64,000 nucleotides of DNA from a virus. This document shows positions 15,474-23,100 of the stretch, piece after piece. The stretch is from IMG/VR virus record IMGVR_UViG_3300035183_000841, positions 20,710-84,709 of that record, one strand, 5' to 3'. The notes under the pieces were generated by a model. That model searched no databases. It was not told where the DNA came from and saw nothing but the letters and a program-made list of their open reading frames with translations. A program made the position numbers and the translations under genes. Position 1 is the first letter of the stretch. Every line of letters begins with the position of its first letter.

Positions 15474-15551
15474 ATGTTGGATATAGCACTTATCGTACTC
15501 TTACTGCTGGTTGTGCTATGGCTCGGGTGCCTAGGCTGTGATGGACAGTGA
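15474..15551 (+). CDS. 25-residue membrane peptide
   Basis: The ORF encodes one hydrophobic helix (ALIVLLLLVVLWLGCLGC) with two cysteines near its end, so it is probably a single-span or lipid-anchored micropeptide. It is flanked by coupled small genes. The function is unknown; a lysis or membrane role cannot be excluded. Confidence 0.4.
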   Translation: MLDIALIVLLLLVVLWLGCLGCDGQ

Positions 15552-15724
15552 AGATCTACCTAAGTGGTGATACTAGAGATTCGATATTGAGATGCGAATG
15601 GTGTGGTCGCGAACTTGACCATATCCCCCCGATGGAAGCTCCTGAAACCATCTGTGGTCCATGTATGGCGAGACTAAGATTTACCCGTAACATAGGTGAG
15701 CCTAGGGATGAGAGGAATCGGTAA
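15548..15724 (+). CDS. 58-residue zinc-ribbon protein
   Basis: A GTG start overlaps the preceding stop. The product has CEWCG and CGPCMARL, a two-pair zinc-ribbon. The function is unknown. It belongs to the run of tiny cysteine-motif genes at 15115-15854. Confidence 0.5.
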   Translation: MKIYLSGDTRDSILRCEWCGRELDHIPPMEAPETICGPCMARLRFTRNIGEPRDERNR

Positions 15725-15728
15725 TCTG

Positions 15729-15854
15729 GTGATTACTTACATACTTACCGTCATCATATTCACGACGCTCGCATGGGTCTTCTTCAACCTTCTGGAGCGA
15801 TTCGCTCGATGGTGGGATGCCAGGAAGGATGACATCCCTAGGACCGATGATTAG
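15729..15854 (+). CDS. 41-residue single-span membrane protein
   Basis: The product has one transmembrane helix (ILTVIIFTTLAWVFF) followed by a charged tail. GTG at 15729 is used; ATG at 15708 is in frame and would add seven residues. The function is unknown. Confidence 0.45.
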   Translation: MITYILTVIIFTTLAWVFFNLLERFARWWDARKDDIPRTDD

Positions 15855-15908
15855 TCCCGTTTCACCAAACTACAAACCAAACTACAACTGGTACATGATA
15901 GCCAGTGT

Positions 15909-15927
15909 TAGTCTTATGATAAGACTA
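15909..15927. promoter_or_regulatory. Perfect palindrome, possible operator
   Basis: TAGTCTTAT and ATAAGACTA are perfect 9-nt inverted arms around a single central base, in the 173-nt gap before the HNH gene. A one-base loop cannot form a good RNA hairpin, so a DNA-binding site for a dimeric regulator is more likely. It lies about 55 bp upstream of a promoter. Confidence 0.45.
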
Positions 15928-15981
15928 TGTTGTGACTCGTTGCATCAAGAGCGGGCCATGAGCATCTCGCACAAATCGATG

Positions 15982-16010
15982 TTGAGTTGTGGGCCAACAT
16001 GGCATAAAAT
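15982..16010 (+). promoter_or_regulatory. Promoter of the HNH gene
   Basis: TTGAGT (15982-15987) and TAAAAT (16005-16010) are separated by exactly 17 nt, a good sigma-70-type pair. The start would be near 16017, about 11 nt before the ATG. The rest of the 15855-16027 gap holds only the palindrome listed above. Confidence 0.6.
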
Positions 16011-16027
16011 GGTAAGGATATTTAAAT

Positions 16028-16321
16028 ATGACACACGCATCGCCATGTCAAATCCATCGTTACCATAGTCCGCACGTCGTCGATACCGATGTGCATCATA
16101 TCGTGCCTCTTTCCTGGGGTGGTCCCAACATCCCTTCTAACAAAGTTTCCATCTGCCCGACCGGGCACCGCAACGTGCATGAACTTCTACGTGAATACGC
16201 TGAGTTTGGTGGAACTCCGCCGTGGGAGATTAGATGTCGGTTCTCGGTGGCAGAGAGAGAACTCGCCCAGCGAGGATGGGATGGATACATAAAACTGGAA
16301 AATGAAATCTTGGCGCATTAA
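16028..16321 (+). CDS. HNH nuclease-like protein
   Basis: The 97-residue protein has the HNH signature VDTDVHHIVPLSWGG...NKVSICPTGHRNVHELL: paired histidines, a central Asn and a C-terminal His. An N-terminal CQIH may bind zinc. HNH proteins near terminase and head genes often assist packaging; others are homing nucleases. Here it sits between the capsid and connector genes with its own promoter. Confidence 0.75.
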   Translation: MTHASPCQIHRYHSPHVVDTDVHHIVPLSWGGPNIPSNKVSICPTGHRNVHELLREYAEFGGTPPWEIRCRFSVAERELAQRGWDGYIKLENEILAH

Positions 16322-16324
16322 TCT
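16296..16324 (+). promoter_or_regulatory. Candidate leaderless promoter of the connector operon
   Basis: TGGAAA (16296-16301), a 17-nt spacer and TAATCT (16319-16324) are followed after exactly 6 nt by the GTG start at 16331. This TANNNT-N6-start layout recurs at four other genes here. No ribosome site precedes the GTG. Confidence 0.5.
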
Positions 16325-16330
16325 GATTGC

Positions 16331-17224
16331 GTGCAGATATACTACCAGTCAACTTCTTTCTTAAGATTTACTATCATCGTAGATTCACAGCCCGCCGATG
16401 CAGACATCATCGCTGGGCAGTACCAGGTTTTCGCCACCGTTAAGAAAATCCCTGATGGCACCATCATCATCAGCGATGAGGCGACCGATCGTGAGTCGCT
16501 CGGTGTGTACCTGTTAACGCTCCCGCCGTCGAAGACATCGACGCTCGGGCGTTACCAGGTGACCTGGACGTATACCGTCTCCGGAGTCACGAACACGAGG
16601 ACGACATTCTACGAGGTCGTCGTCGCTCATGTGACCGCATCGGAGATACGCTCTGAGGTTCCTGAGCTTGCGAACAAGACCGACGACGAAATCTACCGGA
16701 AGGAACGACTGGCCAGGCAGATAATCGAGACGTACTGCAACCAGCGATTCACTTTCGAACTCGGGAAGACCTACAAGGTGCTCGGTACCGGCAGGAACAC
16801 GCTCCTGCTTCCGAACCGGATCTTCACACTCACCAGCGTGAAGGCCGGCGCAGATACGGTTGAGGATATCACGGCATACGTCGAGATACATGACGACTAC
16901 CACCTAAGGTGGGCACAAGCCCCCTGGGGGGTAGATCTTGCAAGGGAGTTCTTCGATACCTATCTGTTCAAGAAGAATGAGGTATACCGGGTTACCGGTG
17001 ATTGGGGGTGGCAGTACGTCCCCGAAGAGGTGAAGTTGGCCACGATATATCTAATCAAAGACTATTTCACCGACGATTACGTCCTCAGGCAACATGGGAT
17101 CATAAGTGCGAACATAGGAGATGAGTCTTACCGGTTCGCCGACGAGTTGTGGCCGAGCACGGGGAACGTTGATGTAGATGCGCTCCTGTCGAACTACGTC
17201 AGACCTCGCGTAGAGGTGATCTAG
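16331..17224 (+). CDS. Head-tail connector (adaptor) protein
   Basis: The 297-residue protein has an N-terminal beta domain (residues 1-100; RFTIIVDSQPADADII, GRYQVTWTYTVSGV) fused to a C-terminal helical adaptor part (ASEIRSEVPELANKTDDEIYRKERLARQIIETYCNQRF, VKLATIYLIKDYF), the pattern of HK97 gp6/SPP1 gp15-type adaptors. It should bind the portal ring and join the stopper. Three more neck genes follow without gaps, consistent with the role. Confidence 0.7.
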   Translation: MQIYYQSTSFLRFTIIVDSQPADADIIAGQYQVFATVKKIPDGTIIISDEATDRESLGVYLLTLPPSKTSTLGRYQVTWTYTVSGVTNTRTTFYEVVVAHVTASEIRSEVPELANKTDDEIYRKERLARQIIETYCNQRFTFELGKTYKVLGTGRNTLLLPNRIFTLTSVKAGADTVEDITAYVEIHDDYHLRWAQAPWGVDLAREFFDTYLFKKNEVYRVTGDWGWQYVPEEVKLATIYLIKDYFTDDYVLRQHGIISANIGDESYRFADELWPSTGNVDVDALLSNYVRPRVEVI

Positions 17225-17575
17225 TTGAGGTCCTATACGCCGTACCCATTCCTCATCGATGTCTACAAGAAGACCATCGACTACGACGATTCCGGACAGA
17301 GCGTAGAGGTCTGGACGCTCGACAGGACGGTGAAGGTCAACTACATGCCGGCCCGAGGCGAGGAACGTCTCGTCGGGAGAGTGCAGAACCCACACAGCTA
17401 CACGATATGGACTGAAGATACCGATGTCTCGGTGACCGATCAGCTCCGGAATCTCCGCGATGCGGGTGGGAATCTCGTCGAGGAAGGGGCGCTGAATGTG
17501 ATCTCGGTCAAGAAGTTCCCGAGGCTCGGCAAGGTCAGACATTGCGAAATCAACGCACAGGTGATACTTGACTGA
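17225..17575 (+). CDS. Head closure (stopper)-like protein
   Basis: The 116-residue beta-rich protein begins with a TTG directly after the adaptor stop. Its layout (LIDVYKKTIDYDDSGQSVE, VNYMPARGEERLVGR, SYTIWTEDTDVSV) and position between the adaptor and a gp10-like gene match head-closure proteins of the SPP1 gp16 type. The assignment rests on order and size. Confidence 0.55.
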   Translation: MRSYTPYPFLIDVYKKTIDYDDSGQSVEVWTLDRTVKVNYMPARGEERLVGRVQNPHSYTIWTEDTDVSVTDQLRNLRDAGGNLVEEGALNVISVKKFPRLGKVRHCEINAQVILD

Positions 17576-18189
17576 TGGCGAACTTCATCATCAACAAGAG
17601 AACCAATGAAATCCTATACCGGGCGACCACCGGCCCCTTCAAGGGGACTTACGTCCGTATCAAGAATGCCGACATCCTGGGTAAAATCGCCAAAGCGAGC
17701 AACCTCACCACGAGGTATCTGGCCAGAGATGCCGCCAACGCTGCGTTCGATCTCTACGATTCGTGGTCACGTAGGATGCCGGAACCGGTGAAGGGTAAGT
17801 TCGTCATAGACGTTTCCCCTAGTTCAGACCAAAGATACCTCGTTCAAGCCACCGTCCTTCAAGAACCAGGTGAGAGACGACCGAAGAGTAGGGCCACCGT
17901 CTTCGTGGACAAATCCGGCAGGGTGATGCGCGGTAGGAGATACCGCAATCTACGCGAAGCTCCTTCGATCAGTCTTTACGTGGCTCGTGAACTGCACATC
18001 GCACTCGAGGCGGCGATGGTTGAGGTGCAAGAGGCATCCAGAGAGCGTGTGCAGAGAACGATCAGAGAAGCCATGCAAGAGTTCGGTGTTAAGATGGGTG
18101 GCAGAATCCGTGCCCCCATAGGCGGGATCGAATTCGGCGGGAAATACTATAAGGGAGGACAATACCTACCCGTCAAACAATGGCGATAG
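17575..18189 (+). CDS. HK97 gp10-like neck protein
   Basis: The 204-residue protein starts 1 nt into the previous stop. It is basic, with helical ends and a beta middle, and a long C-terminal helix (residues 135-170) then a Gly-rich tail. Position and composition suggest the tail-completion/gp10-like family. The function is inferred from gene order only. Confidence 0.5.
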   Translation: MANFIINKRTNEILYRATTGPFKGTYVRIKNADILGKIAKASNLTTRYLARDAANAAFDLYDSWSRRMPEPVKGKFVIDVSPSSDQRYLVQATVLQEPGERRPKSRATVFVDKSGRVMRGRRYRNLREAPSISLYVARELHIALEAAMVEVQEASRERVQRTIREAMQEFGVKMGGRIRAPIGGIEFGGKYYKGGQYLPVKQWR

Positions 18190-18692
18190 TAAACAACAAG
18201 GTAAGCGCACTTCGCAAAAGGACATCGACGAAGTCATATTCGGTAGAGGTGAAGGTCAACAAGCCAGACTTCACCGAAGCCGTGTACATCCTCAACGATT
18301 ACCTGATGTCCGATGCGCAACTGAAGAATCTGATGGGTGGTCCGTTCGTAATCCAACCTATGGTCATCGATGCTCCTTCCGGTGGGCCGAGCACCCCGTA
18401 TATTAGGTACGTGTCCCTCCCCGCGATAGGCCCGATATGGAGGGTGAGAGCCGATATCGTCAGATACTACATAGGTAGTAAGAGCTATAAAGAATCTGGG
18501 AAGATCCAGGAAAGGTTGAAGGAGTTACTCATCGTAGATGACTCCCTCCCACCTTTCCCTCTGAAAAATGACAAATTCAAGATACAGTCGATAGACTTCT
18601 TAGGCGGCACAGCCCCTACCGGCCCCGACCAGGAAGAAGGCGTGATGGAGCGTGGTGTGAACGTTGCGATAATATACACCGTGCTATCATGA
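18180..18692 (+). CDS. Tail terminator-like protein
   Basis: The 170-residue protein overlaps its upstream neighbour and lies immediately before the tail tube gene, the usual place of the tail terminator. It has an alpha/beta pattern (FTEAVYILNDYLMSD, IGPIWRVRADIVRYYIG, GVNVAIIYTVLS) consistent with that fold. The assignment is positional. Confidence 0.5.
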   Translation: MAIVNNKVSALRKRTSTKSYSVEVKVNKPDFTEAVYILNDYLMSDAQLKNLMGGPFVIQPMVIDAPSGGPSTPYIRYVSLPAIGPIWRVRADIVRYYIGSKSYKESGKIQERLKELLIVDDSLPPFPLKNDKFKIQSIDFLGGTAPTGPDQEEGVMERGVNVAIIYTVLS

Positions 18693-18748
18693 TATTGACT
18701 TTTAGATACTCACACGACAAACTATGATTGCCAAGGAGGTGAACCAGG

Positions 18749-19288
18749 ATAGCAGTCACAATCAACAACATCATCGTGGGTGCGGGGAACCTCTTCATTT
18801 CCGCCAAGAACGTTGCGCTTGAGAGCCTGAGCGCCGCTGCCCGTGAGCCGTATCACGTCGGGGCAACGGTTGATGGCGTGGAGATCGCATATGAGCCGGA
18901 TTACACGGATATCGTCGTAGACCAACTGAAGGACGCCGCCATCATCTTCCAGAACGGTTTCCGGGTGACGGTTAGGACCCAGCTCGCCGAAGCGACCCTC
19001 GCGAACCTGAAGATGGCATGGGGCATGCCGGACTCTGCGCTTACGTCCAACAAGCTCAGCATCGGCGTTCCGCCGGACGAGCCAACAGAGAGGAAGCTCC
19101 TCGTCATAGGACGCAACCCGCAGGACTTCGAGCGGAGGTACTTCGCACGTCGAGCGGTAGCTGTAGACACATCATCGCACATGCTCAGACGGGCCGAAGC
19201 GACGCTGTTCCCCGTCGCCTTCCGCCTCCTCGGCGATCCTGCATACACCGGCTCCGAGTACGGGTACATAGAAGACGCAACCTCATAA
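18749..19288 (+). CDS. Major tail (tube) protein, apparent AUA start
   Basis: The 179-residue protein lies between the terminator-like gene and the tail chaperones, the position of the tail tube. It starts ATA GCA GTC ACA, read as MAVTINNIIVGAGNL, a typical tail-tube N-terminus. An AAGGAGGTGA ribosome site (18733-18742) ends 6 nt before the ATA. The next conventional start, GTG at 18776, would be 33 nt from that site and would cut nine residues from the first strand. Two stem-loops follow the stop. Tail tube is expected to be among the most abundant virion proteins. Confidence 0.75.
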   Translation: MAVTINNIIVGAGNLFISAKNVALESLSAAAREPYHVGATVDGVEIAYEPDYTDIVVDQLKDAAIIFQNGFRVTVRTQLAEATLANLKMAWGMPDSALTSNKLSIGVPPDEPTERKLLVIGRNPQDFERRYFARRAVAVDTSSHMLRRAEATLFPVAFRLLGDPAYTGSEYGYIEDATS

Positions 19289-19290
19289 CG

Positions 19291-19360
19291 GCACTCGGCT
19301 ACCACTCCCTCCTTTCCCTCCCGAGTGCAAAGAAGGGGCGACCGCCCGGTCGCCCCTTCT
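19291..19360 (+). terminator. Tandem stem-loop terminator after the tail tube gene
   Basis: GCACTCGG (19291-19298) pairs with CCGAGTGC (19321-19328). A second hairpin, AGAAGGGGCGACC (19331-19343) with GGTCGCCCCTTCT (19348-19360), has a 13-bp stem and a GCCC tetraloop. No U-tract follows. The rest of the gap to 19529 holds a promoter at 19461 and no supported ORF. Confidence 0.75.
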
Positions 19361-19460
19361 CCTATGACCAGATTCGCTTTGGATGTTATCGGTGTGGATA
19401 TCGGACATTTACCGGATGTATGTCAGCACTGACGCAACCTGGACTTTTCATCGCTGTTAC

Positions 19461-19469
19461 TGCTAACAT
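19461..19469 (+). promoter_or_regulatory. Extended -10 promoter of the tail chaperone/tape measure genes
   Basis: TGCTAACAT matches the TGNTANNNT form seen elsewhere in the window. It lies 60 nt upstream of the chaperone start and downstream of the terminator. The -35 region is weak (CTGGAC-like, long spacer). Confidence 0.5.
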
Positions 19470-19529
19470 TAGATCGACGAATACAGCTGAGAGGGCCTCG
19501 AACAGGTCCGGCGAAGGAGGTTGTGTGTG

Positions 19530-19853
19530 ATGAGTAACAAAGATCATGTAGCAAGGATAGAGTCGGCTATCGAATTCGCCGACGGGAAGGTTCGAACGGT
19601 AAAACCACTCACAATCAAGTCTCTACGTAAGTTCGTCAAGGTTATCGAGGGCCTTAACGTCGGCCCTGATACGCCGATGACCGATGAGACGATCGACAAG
19701 ATGGTAGAAGCGGCTACGATAGCGCTGGAGCAGATTGACCCAGAGCTCGCCCGCGACAAAGAGGCGGTGGAGTCTGCCCTGGATATGGACGTTTTCCAGA
19801 AACTCATGACGGTGGCGATGGGTAATCGCCTGATGGACCCAAATCAAGGGTAG
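19530..19853 (+). CDS. Tail assembly chaperone (gpG-like)
   Basis: The 107-residue acidic helical protein precedes the tape measure gene and ends with a slippery site, as for lambda gpG-type chaperones. It binds and protects the tape measure protein before tube polymerisation. GAAGGAGG (19513-19520) is 9 nt from ATG 19530; an in-frame TTG at 19521 is disfavoured. A -1 frameshift near its end makes the longer GT form. Confidence 0.8.
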   Translation: MSNKDHVARIESAIEFADGKVRTVKPLTIKSLRKFVKVIEGLNVGPDTPMTDETIDKMVEAATIALEQIDPELARDKEAVESALDMDVFQKLMTVAMGNRLMDPNQG

Positions 19854-20167
19854 AGGGGGGAGGAACGAAGTTCGAGGACATCCCGCTAGCGAAGTTCGAA
19901 TCGGAGGTCTTCTGCGAGGTCGGGGCGTGGAAGAACTATGAAGAACTCGAGGAATATATGACCATGGATGAGCTTTTCCTGGCTTATGAAGCAGCTGCGG
20001 AACGCCAGAAGCGGCTCATGAAAGTCGTGGCTGCTGCACTTGGAGCGCCCTACGACGAAGGTAGTTCTTCTTCAGAGTCTTCCGGATACCCCCCGGGAAC
20101 GTTCGTTGATGACAAGGGCAACGTGGCACAACTATTCGGTTACAGGAAGGTGGACAAGATTGAATAG
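19530..20167 (+). CDS. Frameshifted tail chaperone (gpGT-like)
   Basis: Reading the G frame to CCA AAT at 19839-19844 and then slipping by -1 on CCCAAAT (19838-19844) gives a fused product of about 212 residues. The T frame is open from the slip site to 20167. It adds FEDIPLAKFESEVFCEVG and an acidic Ser-rich tail ending QLFGYRKVDKIE. No good independent start is seen for the T part; an in-frame ATG at 19958 would lose its first 38 residues. Location, order and frame direction match the conserved G-GT arrangement. Confidence 0.75.
19838..19844 (+). other. -1 ribosomal frameshift slippery site CCCAAAT
   Basis: The heptamer fits X XXY YYZ in the zero frame (C CCA AAT) and lies 6 nt before the G-frame stop (19851-19853). 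Pairing in both sites is preserved after a -1 slip (CCC AAA). No obvious strong pseudoknot is seen downstream, but a G-rich run follows at 19855-19863. Confidence 0.7.
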
Positions 20168-23100
20168 GCCGGTCATCGGCCACACGCAATCCGGCAAACC
20201 GGTATATCCGATAGCCGGAGGAGCGGTATCGGATAACCAGATTACGGTCGAGGTCCAGTTCTCTGCGGATCTCGGTAACCTTGAGCACGCACTCAGAACA
20301 GCCAACGCTCAACTGAACCAGTTGTCCATGACCAATGCGAGGGTCATGCAGACGACCGGCAAACTCTTGCCCACCCTTTCCGACCAGATCCTCGTCCTAA
20401 AGGCATTGGCTTCTGAGGGAGACAAGACAGCGAAGACACTTATAGATGTTGCCCACTCTCAGGGAGCCTTTTATACCGCCTTCTCGGGTAACGTCAAACA
20501 GAACCTGGCAGCTCTATTCAGGAGCAGGACTTCTTACAAAGAGTTCACCAAGCAACTCCAAGCGGACTTCGCGAGAACTGCAGTCATCAGCAACCAGGCC
20601 GGGCAAGCGCTCACGACGGTTGCCGACGATATAGCTCTTCGGTACCGGCTGATGGGCCAGGTCATGGTCGAGAACATCGACCGTGCCGCCACGAAGATGA
20701 TCACGCTGGGTAAACAGGCCCAGTGGGTTGGTCGTCAGCTCATCGTCGGTGTAACCGCTCCCGTCACCGCCGCCTTCTACATGCTGAGCAGAGAAGCCCT
20801 GCAATTGTCCAGGGCAGAAACGGAACTCGTCAAGTTCATGATGGGGACCGGTGAAAGCGCTTCCGAGGTGGCTGCGCGCATCAAGAAGGAGCTTATACCG
20901 CAACTTCAGCAAGTCTCGGTAGAACTTGGCGTTGCACAAGAAGAGACCGTCAACCTGGCGGCTTCGTGGGTTGCAGCCGGTTTCGATAATGAAGCCTTGC
21001 TCGTTCAGATAACCAAACTTACAGAGCAACTCGCAGCTCTGACCCAAGGCGACCTCGAACTGGCTGATGCTCAGGAACTCGTTAGGTCAATCATGGCTAC
21101 CTTCTTCGACCAGACCGAAGAAGGGGTGAGACAAACCGAGGAGGCGCTGCACCAGCTCCAGCTCATCCAATCAATCACTTCGCTGCAGATGGCTGACATG
21201 GCCAAAGCGTTGCCGCTCGTATCGTCGGTGGCGAAGACACTTAGTCTGAGTGTATCCGAGATTGCAGCGATGCTGGCCGGTATGCGCCAGCTCGGTGTGC
21301 AGGCTCCGGTAGCGGCGAACGCATTGAAGTTCGGACTAGCGAGACTGGTTGAACCTACTGAAGAAGCGAAAGCATCATGGGAGGCCCTCACAGGCACCGA
21401 TCTCGGCAAGATCCTGTTCGAGGGTGGCGAACCGCGAGGGCTAGCCGCCCTTCGCGACATCTTCAACATCCTTTCGAAGCTGAACTCAGAGCAAAGGACC
21501 CAGATGGCTGCGCTGCTGTTCGGTGCCCGGCAGTATGACCGATTCCTGAAACTCATACAGGCGATGAAGGACCCAACGTCCGACTTCGCCAAGGCCATGC
21601 TCGCCGTGCAAGACCAGACGAAGGCCGACTCTTTCTGGCAGGAGCAGCTGAACGCCGTCCTCGATTCCGCAGTGAAGAAATGGGAGCGGTTCAAGGTTCA
21701 GATCCAGGTATTCGCGGCTAGACTTGGTGAGATAGTCCTCCCCCAGATGGAGAAGGTCATCAAGGGGTTCCTCAGGATGCTCGAAGTCATCGACAAGCTG
21801 CCAGATTCGGTGAAGAGGCTTGCCGTGACCATAGCTTCACTCGCCGCCGCGATGGGTCCGCTCATCTACTCCATGGCGTTCATCAAACAGATCATCCCGG
21901 GCAACATCATCAAGATCCCTGCGTTCATCGGCAGGAAGATATTCGGTGTTCGTGGCGTCGAAGCTCCTGAAGCTACAGTTCCCGGGATAGCTGGTTTGGT
22001 CCTTGAGGGCGTACCCTTGCTCGGACAGCCGATCACTGCAGCAGAACTAACGATAGCTAAAGAGATGCAAGTTAGAGAGATAGCCAAAAAACTTGCATCT
22101 GCAGTGCCTGGAGCGAATATCTCGCGGAAGATCTTCGAACTTCCGACCAGCACGTTGGTTGCTGCTGCTGGAGGCAAAGCACTCACTAAAGAAGAACTTA
22201 GGCCATTAGCATATACCCTCTTTAGGGAGACTGAGTCTGGCAAGAAGGTGATGCTTTCATACAACAAGATAAAAGAAGCGCTTGGCATCACCATAGCTGA
22301 GGCTACATCGTCAGGGATAGCCTCAGGCGCGACCGCAGCGGCAACCACGAAGAAAGGCTTTTTCAACAGCATACGATCTGTGTTCAGTACCGCCACTGCT
22401 GCGGGGATGGAAGACGCGACGAAGAACCGCACGTTCATAGGCAGATTCTTCGCCAACATGCAGAGCGGATTCAGGGGTCTATTCGGAAGTTTCGAGACGA
22501 ACGTTGTCGCTGGTACTGGCGCTCAAGGCGCAGGGAGATTCGCTAAGATACTGCTCCAATTCACTTCTGCTTTACCGAAGATAATCCTACTTGTCACGGT
22601 AGCGATCGGCGTGATGGCGCACTGGCGCCAGATATGGGAAGGACTTGCCCCTTCGATCACCAAGGTGATCAAGATCCTCTCCGGAACCTTCACGAGGATA
22701 GCCGAGACAATCACGAGAGCCATCAAGGGGGCCGGTGACGGAGCGAAATCAACCAAAGAGATTTGGGTCGAGTTCGGCCAAGTTGTCGGAATGATGTTGG
22801 AGGGGATTGCGAAAAGAATCGACGAACTCTCCAAAGCCTTTGGACCACTCATCGGGTGGTTCGTCCGTATCGGTAAGGTCGCATTCGAAGCCATAGCTCC
22901 TATATTCAACTTGCTCTCCGGCGATTTCAAGGGGTTCATCACCGGCATCACCAGGGCCGGGAAGGGTATCGATGCTATCACCCGATCCATCGGCTACATG
23001 GTGGCCATCCTCACGGTCGCATACACCGCTTGGAGGGTTTACAACAGTCAACTTGTTCAAGCAACACTTGGCACGTTCGGGTTAACGGAGGCAACGGTAA

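Noticed and set aside
19363-19530. Small ORFs in the gap after the tail tube terminator
   Set aside because: Frames such as the 22-codon ATG at 19363, or the end of the long +2 frame with one CxxC, lack ribosome sites and overlap the promoter region.
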